From Symbiotaphrina buchneri (lineage: Eukaryota; Ascomycota; Symbiotaphrinales; Symbiotaphrinaceae): a DNA stretch of 64,000 nucleotides. Below are positions 11,489-22,834 of the stretch, one piece after another (positions within the stretch are counted from its first letter, which is position 1; each line of letters opens with the position of its first letter). The translations under genes were made by a program, and so were the position numbers. The notes beneath the pieces are model-generated. The model saw nothing but the letters and a program-made list of their open reading frames with translations, was not told where the DNA came from and made no database searches. Location of the stretch: assembly GCA_001599915.1 (NCBI GenBank), contig BCIG01000011.1, positions 682,001-746,000 on the forward strand. Direction: 5' to 3'.

Positions 11489-12058
11489 TCCCAGGTCGAA
11501 AGTTCGATTGCCAACGTGTGCACAGAACAAAGGTAATGATGTGCCCAACGGCAGCAATTGGTCGTCACTGTGCGCTCGTAGCAGGTGGGAAGACGCGAGG
11601 CCGACGGAGTGCGGGCACCAGCTATCGTGTAGAAGATGAAAGTCTTAGAAGTGTATTTGACGGTCACAGGTCGGAGTTGCGTGCCAGACAGTTTTAAGCT
11701 TTGTTCTACGAATGCCGCTCCGAACTAAGTACGTTCATAGAGCGGGCCGAGCGCTTGCGGCTCATTGACTTCCGAGGTACCTACGAAAGTGCCGACAAAA
11801 TGTTACGAATAAAGTATACCTAAAGTTCCTTTCTGTAGCCTTGCATGCTGCTTTGGCGACCAATAAATAACGGAGTGACCCAGAGCGACCTGTTCACCCT
11901 CACTGCGCATGACATCGTCAGCACCACCCGCAACGATCACTTTCACAAGACGACACCAAATCCACCCTCTCGTTCCAGAGCGACAGGCCAGAGTCTGTTG
12001 AGCGCCCTAGGCAACGACATCGCTCTAACCAGATCAGCAATTGTCACGGTTCACCACA
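11489..12058. other. Divergent intergenic region
   Basis: About 570 bp upstream of both the SUZ-protein gene and the small conserved gene. A single GGTACC copy lies near 11776 and an ACCAAT box near 11860. No gene seen. Confidence 0.45.
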
Positions 12059-12793
12059 ATGGCAGGTGAGTTCCTTCTTCTCATCCTGTCTACTCCACGA
12101 CTTTTCCCCAAGAAGCACCCTCCATCTGTGACAAAAGCTCTCCGAATCGGTAGCTCCAATGGAGCCACCAAAGGTTACGCTGAGGCCAGTATCGAGCTCT
12201 AATCTGTCTGAGCTATCTGATATGTCTGATTTGCCATCCCCGCTGTATCATCGATCCGAGTCAAGATTCGAGGAAAGGGCTGAAACGGCTAACGAGAATA
12301 TTCCTGGCGGAACAACTGAAGATATGGACTCGCCAATGCCCGACACTGCAAGTTCTCCGTCCAACGGCAGTCCAGGAGAGGCCGATCTCGACGAAGGCAT
12401 CATGCTACAGGGGAGCAACGGCCCTTCCACTCCCACTGGCTTGCATCAAATGCCCGACCCGTCAGGCGGTGGACTGTCTCCACCCAGCTCCCAAGGCCCT
12501 CCTGCCTTCAACTCTGGCACGGGCACCACCAGTGATGGACCTTCCATGCTCCCCACCTCAGCAGGCGAAGAACAAGCGGCGAACAATAACGGTGACAAGA
12601 AGCACCCGCCGGGATGGTCCTGGAAGAACCCCAAGGCTCAGGAAGAGTACAACCGCTCTATGGAGAAAGTCACGCATCCCGAATTCAACATGCGTAAGGA
12701 CCCTTCTTCCACACCTACTCAAGGTCTTAAATTTACAGTGGACTAACTTTGGAATAATTCGGATAAGGCCGCTTTGGGGACCCGCTCGCATAG
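12059..12793 (+). CDS. Small conserved fungal protein of unknown function
   Basis: Exon 1 is 7 nt (12059-12065, MA plus one base), then an 88-nt intron, exon 2 (12154-12693), a 74-nt intron with an ACTAAC branch site, and exon 3 (12768-12793). The product is 190 residues, MAAPMEPPKVTLRP at the start. Residues about 1-140 are disordered and Ser, Pro and Gly rich. The end is conserved-looking: HPPGWSWKNPKAQEEY, then HPEFNMRRFGDPLA. Reading straight through the last intron instead gives a non-conserved tail ending at 12746, so the spliced FGDP ending is preferred. A downstream in-frame ATG at 12159 could also serve as start. No known domain; function cannot be assigned. Confidence 0.75.
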
Positions 12794-13104
12794 ACTATTC
12801 CCGTTCCAGAGTCGACAAGAGATGTGCGGCATACCCAAATTTCGCCCCTGGCATACTTCTACGCGTATCATGACTGGTAAGCATGTGTTACTTCACCCCA
12901 CCTATATCTGCTGAGATATCTTAGATGACGGTGCGGGTTTTCTGAGTCCGGCGTCTAAACGAGGGATCGGTGGAGGCGTCTGATACTGAGGGAAAGAGAC
13001 GAATAATGATGCATGAGAGTACCTGGTGGCCTCCAGTGTTTGGGACGGCTCCGATTGCATTTCTGGGGTATCATAACTGCAAATGATGTGTTCCCTCGAG
13101 GTCT
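12794..13104. other. Convergent intergenic region
   Basis: Spacer between the stop codons of the small conserved gene and tubulin cofactor E. No gene or repeat is seen. Confidence 0.5.
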
Positions 13105-15165
13105 TCACCTTATTTCCACGCGTATTCGTGCATCTCCGCCCTCGATCCAGAAGCCTATCTCTTTCGTCCCATCCTCCAAGACCACATCTCGTCTGACCAA
13201 TTGGCCCTTGGATGGCGGCTCTTTCGACGGAATCATATCATCATCGCTACTGTCCCAGTCCGCTTCCTGCGACCGAAAGACCGGATCCCACTCCCCGGTT
13301 TCCCAGACTAGTTGCAGAGTAAGCGGCTTAAGCCCAAACAACTTTCCGACTATTTGTTTCAGGCGATATACGTCGTAGCCTCGTGGCACTTCCTTCATGT
13401 GGGCCTTTTCTGAAGGCGCAGAAGTCAGGCGGAAGTGGAACTTGATAAGTCGGGCCTCCAGCGAGTTTGGATTGATGGTCTCGTGCGAGCTCCGATTGAC
13501 GGTAGGCTCGCCGTACACTTTAGGAATTAGTCTCTTCTCAAGGATAGGAGAAGCCGGCAAGCATACTCTGGGTTAGCTCAGCGTATCGAAGGTGCCCATG
13601 TAGGATCAAGGACTCCTCGCTCTCCGGAGCTGCGGACAGTTCTTTTGCAATGCAGGAGAGGTAATACATCTCAGCATTTGCGCGCTCCTGGGACGTGATC
13701 TGGTGCCTATTAGTGCCGATTGAGACCGTGGGTGGTCGGACATACATTGCTAAAATTCAATACTTTCAATTTCCCAAGCCTGGCTACTGTGAGCATGAAT
13801 GCTTCCTCAACGCCGAGTCTTTTGCCTTGTCGGTCTGCAAAGCTGCCATCATAGAGCGGGTTGTGAGACACTCGCAAGCCTTCAAGACCAGGAAAGATGG
13901 AGGGAAGTTCCTGAATGAAATCCCAGCATCGAATACGGTTGTAGGATAAGTCAACGTAGCTTAGGGTGACACCAAAAATAGGGACGGCCGACAGCGCCTG
14001 CGCATCTCCAATGCTACTAATCAGATTCCCTCGGAGGTGGAGATTCTTTAAATTAGGCAATGATGCCAACGGAAAGAGAGCAGTCAAATTCTCGATCTCA
14101 TTGTGCTCGAGCATAAGCGTAACAATTGTCTCGGGCGGCAAAGTCGGCCCAATTCTTGAGAGGTCATTGAAGCTCATAGACAGGTTTGTGATAGATGGGA
14201 AGTGGCTGGTCAGGTTGATGAGCTGGACACACATGTCAGTTAGCAAAGCGCATATGCAAGATTTTCGCAACCTGCGAAATGCGAAACGTAATGACATACG
14301 TCGTCCCAAGAGCACAGAATGTCGTCCAAACCAAGTACATCGACGTTGCCAAAGGGGGAACTCATTCCCGTTGTGCCGATAGCATCAAAGAGACGTCTCG
14401 CGTCAAACCGATTTCCACTGTAGTGTAAGACCAAATGATCAGTTCTTGCGCTGAGGTTTGCAAAAATCTTTGGTGTGGTACTTGAGTTTCAGGGACTTTA
14501 GCTGCGGCAACCCTTCGCATATGCTTTCAATATCGATCCAGCGCTCGAACAGGTTTCGGCTTAGGTCCAGTTCGACAATTCTGGGGCACGTCGCTCTAAT
14601 TGCTGCGATGTGCTCTTCCCTCTCCAATGAGTCCAGAGTACTGCTTTTGGCCTCCATGCCCCTGATACACATTCCATCCAGGACCACTATCTTGAGTTCA
14701 TGCAGATTGGCGAGCTGCCGTCGGACTTTGTCGAATCCCACCTCCTCCACCGTCTTACCGCTGATCTCTATTGGCTTGATTGAAGCGGTTCCATTCTCGG
14801 GAGACGACTCGGGATCGTGCGCGCCATATTTCTTACGAAGCGCGTCGAGAAAAACCAGGGGTTCGTCTGCCGGGCGGTTTGGTCGAACGAACGACCCTGC
14901 TGTAGGATGCTTGCTTTTGCCTGGTTTAAGAGGGTCAGCCTCGACGCTCCAAAGGTGCGACTGATCATGAAAAAGGAGTATGATCTTCTGTACATTTGAA
15001 ATACCTCCGGCCCTGGTGCTCTCCCGAATGCTTGCCTCTCGTAGGCTCATCCCATTCGACCCCTATCCATAGGCCTTTCGTTCCAGTGACCTCGCCATAG
15101 TAGCGTACTGTGCATAACTCCCCTCCAAAAGAGAGACGTTGTCCCTCGTAGAAATGGGCGGCCAT
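13105..15165 (-). CDS. PAC2: Tubulin-specific chaperone E (tubulin folding cofactor E)
   Basis: Folding cofactor for alpha-tubulin, working with cofactors A-D in tubulin dimer assembly. Six exons, 15165-14994, 14920-14482, 14417-14300, 14222-13746, 13699-13567 and 13517-13105, give 583 residues. Domains in order: an N-terminal CAP-Gly domain (residues about 3-75; GTKGLWIGVEWDEPTRGKH, HPTAGSFVRPNRP across the first splice), leucine-rich repeats (about 150-420; VELDLSRNLFERW, LKSLKLNGNRFDARR, NLKNLHLRGNLISSI, YVDLSYNRIRCWDF), and a C-terminal ubiquitin-like domain (about 470-583; ARLIKFHFRL, KQIVGKLFGLKPLTLQLVWE). Each splice restores a conserved motif. Divergent from PRP11 with only about 236 bp between start codons. 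Confidence 0.95.
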
Positions 15166-15401
15166 CAACAGCAAAGTGCGGTCAGAAAGTTGGGCGCTTT
15201 CTCATGCATCATCAATTGACCCATTGTTGACCCTCCGCAGTGCGCGGAGCTTCGGAGCTTCCTAGCCAGGCTGGCCCGTGCTCAGAACAGCGCGAGAGCG
15301 GAAGGCCTAGCCGAGCCAAGATTTACAATTACTACCTATCGTAAGGACAACTTTGATTCGGTTTCGAGCATTCTCCATCGTACATCAAATCCAGCGGAGA
15401 C
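15166..15401. promoter_or_regulatory. Compact bidirectional promoter of cofactor E and PRP11
   Basis: The two start codons are 236 bp apart and point away from each other, so this segment must contain both 5' untranslated regions and promoters. No TATA box stands out, as is common for housekeeping pairs. Confidence 0.55.
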
Positions 15402-16186
15402 ATGGACTATCAGGTATTTCAACCCCCAGCGAGACTTACATTAAACCAGCTAACACCGTCCAGAATCGCGCGGGTTCAAAGTTCGGTGGCGGTGGTGTCG
15501 CCAGCACATCCGCAACAAACGCGGATCGCCGCGAGCGCCTACGGAAACTCGCCCTCGAGACCATCGACCTAGACAAGGACCCCTACTTCTTCAAGAACCA
15601 CGTTGGCTCCTTCGAGTGCCGTCTTTGTCTCACTGTTCATCAGAATGATGGCTCATATCTTGCCCACACCCAGGGTCGCAAGCATCAGACAAATCTCGCT
15701 CGGAGAGCGGCTCGAGAGCAGAAGGAAGGGAAGGGGGCGAATGTAGACCCCGTGACAGGTTTGCCCATCGGCGCACTCGGCCAGCAGGTCCAGGTGCGGA
15801 AGAATGTTGTCAAGGTCGGTCGACCCGGATACAAGATCACAAAAATTCGGGACCCTCTGACCCGGCAGCATGGCTTGCTATTCCAGCTGCAGTACCCAGA
15901 GATCACCCCAGGAGTTACTCCGCGGGTCAGGTTCATGAGTGCTTTCGAGCAAAAGGTTGACGACCCGCCCGACAAGAACTTCCAGTACTTCCTCGTGGCA
16001 GCCGAGCCATATGAGACGTGCGGCTTCAAGTTGCAGGCGAGGGAAGTGGATCGCAGAGAGGGAAGGTTTTGGACGTGGTTCGACGAGGATAATAAGGAGT
16101 TTTGGGTCCAGATCCTCTTCAAAACGGAGCGGGAGGAGCGCTACAGTGGTGTTCCGGGGCTGGCACCGTCTGGGCCGAGGCGTTGA
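15402..16186 (+). CDS. PRP11: U2 snRNP splicing factor 3A subunit 2
   Basis: Subunit of the SF3a complex, which helps the U2 snRNP bind the intron branch site. Exon 1 is just 12 nt (15402-15413, MDYQ), followed by a 50-nt intron with a CTAAC branch site and exon 2 (15464-16186), for 244 residues. MDYQ-NRAGSKFGGGG is the conserved family start. A matrin-type C2H2 zinc finger is seen at residues about 55-85 (FECRLCLTVHQNDGSYLAHTQ, then GRKHQTN). The C-terminal half (GRPGYKITKIRDP, LLFQLQYPEI, RFMSAFEQKV, PPDKNFQYFLVAAEPYET) is the conserved Prp11 core. The usual proline-rich repeats of the animal protein are absent, as in other fungi. Confidence 0.95.
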
Positions 16187-16820
16187 GTATCGGGCGGGGA
16201 TTGTGATAATGGAGTTTGGGCGCTGGCTCTCATCTCTGAGTATGCTACTATACCTTAGCCAGGGATTGAATAACAATTCGTGGGTGGCTGAAAGACTATG
16301 TCAATGCATCTTGATTCTTCATCTGCAAACCATGCACAGAAAATTGCTTTGACTGATATTTGCTCCATTGATCCCCTTACTTAACCCTGACTGTGACCTT
16401 TGAAGGTGAGAGGATTGCGTGCAGCACAGAAGCAATTTACGGCACGCGAATGTGAGGCAGTGACAAAGGGCATAATAGTGGTATCAAATTGAGCAAGTTC
16501 GGACAACCTAATACTGAGTTGCCGATGCTTGAAATGATCGCGGCGCCGTCCGTTTCATAACGTTGATTATCATGCCTAGATGCGTGCAGGAAACATGCAG
16601 CACGCCGAACGCCCATGCTGTGTGGTATGTGTCTAGAGAAAAACGAGGAATCCATCAATATGCCAGGATGCAATGCCTTTAGCCAAAAGAGTGCCGAATC
16701 CCAGCTTCTTGAGCTTGTAGGAGTCCTAGATAAGCTGATCGCGCACCAGAACACATGGCAATCACAAGCTGTAGGAGAACCCAAGGTCGGTAATGGATTC
16801 AGCATCCCTCATACCGGGCT
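16187..16820. other. Convergent intergenic region
   Basis: About 630 bp between PRP11 and the COT-1 kinase stop codons. Short frames on both strands (for example 16437-16805) show no family resemblance and are taken as chance. Confidence 0.5.
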
Positions 16821-18899
16821 TCAATGGCTCTGGAAAGCATCGAAACGCTTGTAAGTATAGCCGATGAACGGCAAGCTCAGTTCAGCAGAATTCTCCTCAA
16901 AGTTGACATGGTGCTCCAAATTGTGCGTCTGGTCAATCTCATCGATCGGAAAGTACGTTGTATCCACATTGGACTGCAGCTTCGGCTCAAACGGAGCACG
17001 AATTGTGTGCAACGAGTTGAAGTCGACGTTTTGGAAGAATCTGTGTCGTGCTATCTCATCCAAACCACCAGCATGGCCGATGCGGTTCTCAGCAGCACAG
17101 ACAAACCTGTACACAAATCAGTGGTGCCCAATACCGAAAATGCGTGACGCCTGTAAGGAGAAAAAGACTACAGATACAAGGAGTACACACCGTCGGATAA
17201 GGTCGACCGCTTCAGGACTCAACTCAATGTCATCAGGGAAGTACAAAGTCTGAGGCCAATTGATGATCTTTCGATACGTCTCATGGGGTTCTTCGGCGCA
17301 GAACGGAGGCCATCCTACAAGACATTCGAACATGATTGTACCGAGAGACCACCAATCGCATTCGAATGAGTATCCGTTCCCGCTAAATATCTCTGGTGCA
17401 ATATAGTCTGGAGTGCCAACGGTAGAGTATGCCATGACACGGCGAGACTTACGCCAGGTGTTGATTTGCGAACGATTGCTGACAGTAAGGTTGATCTGAT
17501 CAAGGTTGACTGAGTTGCGGTCTCTAGGCCGGTTGGACTTTTCGTTCAAGAGGTGCTGATAGTAAGAATTCTCGTGTTTCCTATGAAATCCGGTAGACAG
17601 GCCAAAGTCGGTGAGCTTGATATGGCCGCGCTTGTCCAACAGAATGTTGTCTGGCTTGATATCACTGAAATACAGTCAGCTGGATACGCAAATCAGATAT
17701 GGTGTGAGGGAGCTGTTCTTACCGGTGAATGAAACCGAGTTTGTGCACGGCTTGAATAGCAAGAGCAATTTCACCGATGTAGAAGCGGGTGATATCTTCA
17801 GAGAAAACTTCGTACTTGATGAGCATCGTCATGAGGTCACCACCAGGCAGGAACTCCATCAGCATATACAAGTACTTGTTGTCCTGAAAGGTGGTATGAA
17901 GCTTGACGACCCACGGACTGTCGGATTCTGCAAGGATGTCACGTTCAGAACGGACGTGGGCCAACTGGTCCTTCTTGATCATCTCGGATTTGACCAGGGA
18001 CTTCAGGGCATAGATTTTGCCATCACGCTTCCTCTGGACCAACCGAACCTCGCCGAAAGCGCCCTTGCCAATGGTCTTTACCGTCGTGAAGTTACTGGGC
18101 GTCTCCTTGGTCCGCAGGAACCGCAGGAAGGTCTGCTCTTTGACCACGAGCTTCTCACGTTCCTTGAGTTTCTTCGATTCGCTCGCCTTGGGATTCTGCT
18201 CCAATGCCTCCAGATCTTTGGCACTGACAGACGAAAGTTAGTGGGAGGGCGGCGCAAGGAATTTCATGACCAAAATACTTACCGGACATTGCGATCACGG
18301 GCACGCTTCACGTTCTCCTGAAAGAAGGACTGATGAATCTCACCCAGATGCGTCGCTTCACGCCTGACAGCGATGGGCATCGATTCAAGGTTGCGTGAAG
18401 GCGGCTCAGGATCCGTCACCTTTGGCGCTGATGGAGCTTGGTTCTGAAGGGGCGACCTCTTGTATCCATACCCGCCTTGGACGGGGGTACCTGCCGTCTT
18501 TGGGCGTGAAGCTGGCGAAGGTTGACGAGCATATGCTGCCTGACGGCCAGCAGAACCAAGATTTTGATTCGAGAACTGATGGATCAGCCCGTTCGTGCCA
18601 TCCCCATAGCCCGTTTGGCGTTGCTGGTAAGACGCTTGCGGCGGCTGCAGACTCTGTTGATAAAACTGGTTCTGACCACCGGTGTAGGGGGCGTTCATGC
18701 CAGCGTTTACGGGATTCGGACTGAAATATCCAGCTGTGTAGGGTTGAGGAGACTGCACACCCCAGGTGGTCTGGGCGCCTCCTTGGCCTGGCTGAATTGG
18801 CTGTGGGAAAGTTGACGGCGTTGTGGGATATGCACGGTTGTCCGACTCATAATTGCGGTCATTGAAGCCAAAGTTCAGATGCAGACGGGTCGGGTCCAT
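16821..18899 (-). CDS. cot1: NDR-family Ser/Thr kinase COT-1 (Cbk1/Orb6 homologue)
   Basis: AGC-class kinase of the morphogenesis (RAM/MOR) pathway that controls polarised hyphal growth, acting with a Mob2 partner. Four exons, 18899-18283, 18223-17723, 17664-17191 and 17106-16821, give 625 residues. Residues 1-190 are Gln, Tyr and Pro rich and disordered, as in fungal COT-1. The kinase domain follows: [12 protein letters not shown] (G-loop), YALKSL (lysine), [14 protein letters not shown] (catalytic loop, across the second splice) and [10 protein letters not shown]. The NDR-type insert before the activation loop has the basic autoinhibitory patch [22 protein letters not shown]. The tail [11 protein letters not shown] is the hydrophobic motif with its regulatory Thr. 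The long upstream region (1.9 kb) is typical for this regulated gene. The last intron (84 nt) is the least certain. Confidence 0.95.
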
Positions 18900-19322
18900 C
18901 GTGGTAGATGACCTTCCTTAGGATGGGAGGTCTTGCGAGGCTATGAAGTCCTTCGACAGCTCTGCATAAACCCAGAATGTTCGCTCGAACTGAGTTCAGG
19001 GGGGTCGACAAGCAAGGGCGACCTGAAGAGCCGGACCTTCTCGACCTCTCGTTCACAATCTGACCCAGCAGGATTCAGGTGATGTACGGGCAAAGACTGA
19101 CCGAGGACGACGAGATGGTATGAAGGATGAAATAGAATTGAAGGTAACAAAAGGGGGGAAGCTGGTGGGTTTCAAGGTGAGAGGACGTGCTTGTCGGTTC
19201 CAGTTCACTTGCACCTTTTGGCGTTGGGAGACTTGCAGTGAGTACAGTAGGTATGGAGTACTCTCTGTCCGATACCCTTCGATGATTCGCCTAAGGATCT
19301 GTTAGCCCGGGGGGGCCATGGG

Positions 19323-19348
19323 GCGCTTGTCTTTTCTGGGACAAGCGC
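19323..19348. repeat. GC-rich 9-bp hairpin
   Basis: Arms GCGCTTGTC and GACAAGCGC are perfect reverse complements around an 8-nt loop (ttttctgg). It lies about 430 bp upstream of the COT-1 start, so it could fall in the leader of that mRNA or in its promoter. No known family; it is not followed by a T-run terminator. Confidence 0.6.
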
Positions 19349-19895
19349 GTTCTGGCGCGTTGTCTCCCGTAACTAGCGCCTTGGCATATCCCGGAGTTTG
19401 GCAGTTGCAGGATTTGGGACTTGCAAAGGCTCGAAGGGGTCCGCAAGCCGAGGGGTTTGAAATGTTCCCCCTTGCACCAATCTGGTTGGTGGGAACCTGG
19501 AACAGCCGGGGAAACAATCATCACGACTGCCTCCCTCCTCTACTCCTTATTCGTACTACTTGTACTCCTCGGCAGCTTCCCCTTTCCAGTGCAACGAATC
19601 CCACAACTCCTTCTGGCGCCCGACATGCGGGGGAGAACTTCGTATATCGTCTGCGGCTCTGTAGAACACCATATCGGGACGAGAAGACACGGCAGCTTAT
19701 CCTTCCTTAAGGTACCCCGCTATCGCCTACGGCTATTCGTACACCAAGGGTACCTACAGACCCTTTCTCTGCCTGTACATCCCCATACCTATCCTGCAGC
19801 AGATACGTATCAAGCGGCAGGCACGTGGAGCCAGGGTCATACGGTATTCCGATGACACTAAGGCACCTTGCGCACCCGCACTGGGGTACGAGTGC

Positions 19896-19932
19896 ATAGG
19901 TACTTTACCTACTCCGTAGGTAAAGTACCTAT
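19896..19932. repeat. 16-bp perfect stem-loop of the GGTAC family
   Basis: Arms ATAGGTACTTTACCTA and TAGGTAAAGTACCTAT are exact reverse complements around the 5-nt loop ctccg. The arm sequence belongs to the GGTAC/TTACC vocabulary of the other intergenic clusters but uses GGTACTTTACC instead of GGTACCTTACC. Confidence 0.85.
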
Positions 19933-20767
19933 CTTCCCTTAAGGTAGGTATGCAATAAACCCTCTCCTGCACATCTAGAACAACGTCAATGACATGTCTT
20001 GCAATGCGAAAATGTTACATTCCCGCTTCTCCCATTGCGACGTTATGTGCGACATGACCGTTCTCTGTAGTACCTGGTGGCAAGGCCGTACAAGCTGAAG
20101 CTGCGTCTCCTGAGCTAGTACGTGCTATCAGAAGAGGAAAAGAGAAATTGATACTGGCCGATGGGGATCGGCAATCAGTCCACAGGCGACATTACTGCTG
20201 CAGGGAGACATGAAGCGGTCTGGAGCGGACGCTTATGAGGCTCTTGGCTGGATCTGCGGGTGATGCGTTGCCCTCTGACTTGCTCTAGACCAGTATTCAG
20301 GAGTTGTTCATACGCGTTGCATAGGTGACAGGTCCGCCTTGCTGCTATTCTTCGTTTAAGCGCACGATGTTGGTTGAAGATCTACTTCCTGAACACTTTG
20401 TCTTGAGTTTCCTTCGGAAAAGCTGCGTAGACAGTCGGATGAAGCCAACCAGTAGTTATCTTCATCCAGAGATGAGTAGTTTATACCCCGTTATATGGAA
20501 TACTCAAGGCTTGGTCTGCTCCCCATATGCAAGATACGTTGGCTCCCAGGTACGGAGATTAGGAGGAACCGGCCCGCTCGGGGGGGGGAACATCGTTTGG
20601 CCGTTCCGAGAGCTATCAGATGAAAATTACCCCAGCTCGCCAGCACCTTGCTCGCAAATAAATGGTCGTCCTTGCCTACGCCGAGTCTCGATATAATTGT
20701 ATTGCTAAACCTCTGTCTCTTCCATCGAGGGTTCTCTGACTACGTGCTCCAACCTGCCACCGGGACC

Positions 20768-22196
20768 ATGGCGGAGCCGGTCACAGGGCCTCCCGCGGCA
20801 AGCTCTCCGCCTGCGCCCAATATCTCTGCAAAAGCGGGAGCAGGGAACGCCGCCTTCAGAATGATGGGTATCGACTCCCTCTTGCGCTATGGCTGCATGC
20901 GACTCTTGAACTAAGAAAATAACAGGGTTTCCAAATTTCAAATTCAAACTCCCTTCCCGCAATTGGATGATATTCCTCTCCATCACCGGATCCATCACTG
21001 CCGCGGTGCTTTATGACAAGCGGGAGAAGCGACGAAATCAGGAAAAGTGGTGCAAATTGGTCTCACACCTTGCCAATGAGCCTCTTCCTACCAACCAGCT
21101 GCCGAGGAAAGTCACGATTTATCTTGCAGCGCCCCCTGGTGACGGGTTGGGAGCGGCACGTGAGCATTTTCGGGAGTATGTCAAGCCAGTCTTGGTCGCC
21201 GCAGCCCTGGACTACGAAGTTGTGGAGTCCCGGCGAGAAGGAGACCTCAGAGCTCGGTTGGCAGAGCGTATAAGGGACTTCCGAAGGAAGCTAGGCGAAG
21301 GGACTCAAGACGCTGTTGAGGAGGATGTGGTAGAGGAGAGCAGGAGAAAAGCTGGGATAAGAGACTGGGATGGCACCAAAGGCGATGTTATCATCGGCAG
21401 ACACACATGGAAGGAATATATAAGAGGATTGCATGAGGGCTGGCTCGGCTCCCTGGAATCTCCAGCACTAGAAGCAGAAAGTGCATCTTCTTCAACATCC
21501 GGAGAATCCCAGGATGCAAGCCCTATCCCCACGCCCTCGTCGAATTTAATAGACGAGACTCCTCAGGAGAGCTCCACAAAGAGTGATGAGACACAGAAGG
21601 AGGAACTGAAGGAGGAACAGAAGAAGGAACTAGCAAGATCCGCACTTCGGCCTGCGTATATCTCGCCACAAGCTTACTCCGCTGCAACCTTACCCGCTAC
21701 GATTCCAGCATCTCTTGAACCATCTTACGCGGTACGGTTCCCGCATCTACTGGGGTTCCTCAACACGCCGAGGCGTATAGCACGGTTCCTGAATCGGCGT
21801 CAACTAGCGGACGACATAGGACGCGATGCTGCAGCTATCGCTCTCGGCGCATATAGGCCGTATCGCGAGACCTCTACTCCTTTCCCGACGTCAGGATCGA
21901 GTGTCAGCGATAACAGTCCCACGGGCTCAACAGACAACTCTGGCTCTTCGTGGTATGAACAACAGACCGAGCTGGCAGAGGAAGAAGCGGATTGGCCTAA
22001 GAGCGTACGGAAATTGGCCGACCCTGAGGTGGAGAGGGTTTGGCTTGACGATATTGTATTGGATCCCCGCATCGCCGCAAGGATGAGCAAGTTCGAAATT
22101 GATCCTGCCGAAGAGGAACGAGCAAGGAGAATAAGGGAGGGCAGGGAAGGTATACTGGGCTTAGAGCCCGTCGGCGAAAATGGTGGCAGGACATAA
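20768..22196 (+). CDS. TIM54: Mitochondrial inner-membrane translocase subunit Tim54
   Basis: Subunit of the TIM22 complex that inserts carrier proteins into the inner mitochondrial membrane. Exon 1 (20768-20867) and exon 2 (20926-22196) flank a 58-nt intron and give 456 residues. After an Ala/Pro-rich start comes GNAAFRMMGFPNFKFKLPSRNW (spliced junction), then the membrane segment MIFLSITGSITAAVLYD at about residues 48-64, then the charged soluble domain with WCKLVSHLANEPLPTNQLPR and KVTIYLAAPPGDGLGAAREHF, the Tim54 signature. A low-complexity Ser/Glu stretch (about residues 210-255) separates this from the conserved C-terminal region that includes FPHLLGFLNTPRRIARFLNR. Convergent with NAT1. 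Confidence 0.95.
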
Positions 22197-22834
22197 CCGT
22201 GTTGGGTGGAAAATTTTGACCGAGTGGCCATACATTCATCGAGAAATCTCTCTACTCCTCTTGGTATGCCTAACCGTCATATGGCAGGATGTGGAACTAT
22301 ATTAGATGTTTTCGGAGCGTTTCGGCTCGCATCCGTCGGAGTTTGGCTCTCTATCAATATAGCTCCCGTTGTTCTGTTGTCATGAAGATGCCGCTCGTAT
22401 AGCGAGCCTATGCAGCCTCTATCTGCGAGCGGTGAGTCAAGGGAGATATCGGATATGCACTTTTGGATCTGCCTATGCTCTATATGCGAAATCTGGTACC
22501 GTACATGAATGTGACTTGCCAATTCGAGCGTGCTCGGCTCGATTGGCCTGGAAGGCGCCCCTGCCTCCATCCTCACAGGTCGAAACGAAGCCTGAGGGTA
22601 CACTCCTGGATGTGCTTGCAACAGTACAGAAATCCTGTCGCTCTCCAGCATAAAAATTGCACAATGTACCATTACCTCTCCCGGCTGCCTTCTCCTCCCA
22701 CAGCTCCCGTCCAGCGACGCCCTACAAATGTCCTACTTCCGAGTCCGCAACTCGAGATTGAAAGTTCAGGCGTACACTCATCTTGCAACGGAATACGTTG
22801 CCTAGCTGGTCTGAAGGTAGCAAGCTCTAGGCCT
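22197..22834. other. Convergent intergenic region with possible lost NAT1 3' end
   Basis: About 640 bp between TIM54 and the NAT1 stop. In orthologues of NAT1 some 90 more residues would be expected here on the minus strand, but I cannot find them in any of the three minus frames. Frames at 22277-22672 and 22672-22974 show no resemblance to the family end. Confidence 0.45.

Larger units (their letters stand above)
18900..20767. other. Long divergent intergenic region of COT-1 and TIM54
   Basis: About 1.87 kb without a supported gene. It holds a GC-rich hairpin at 19323-19348, several GGTACC units near 19709 and 19748, a long perfect stem-loop at 19896-19932, and an eight-base G run near 20580. 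Open frames here (19318-19855 plus; 19291-19524 minus) overlap on opposite strands and have no family signal. Confidence 0.5.

Noticed and set aside
16437-16805. 122-codon minus-strand frame after COT-1
   Set aside because: No family signal; the COT-1 frame ends cleanly at 16821 with the hydrophobic motif present.
19291-19855. Overlapping frames on both strands in the COT-1/TIM54 spacer
   Set aside because: Opposite-strand overlap, many alternative starts and low-complexity content; typical of GC-rich intergenic DNA.
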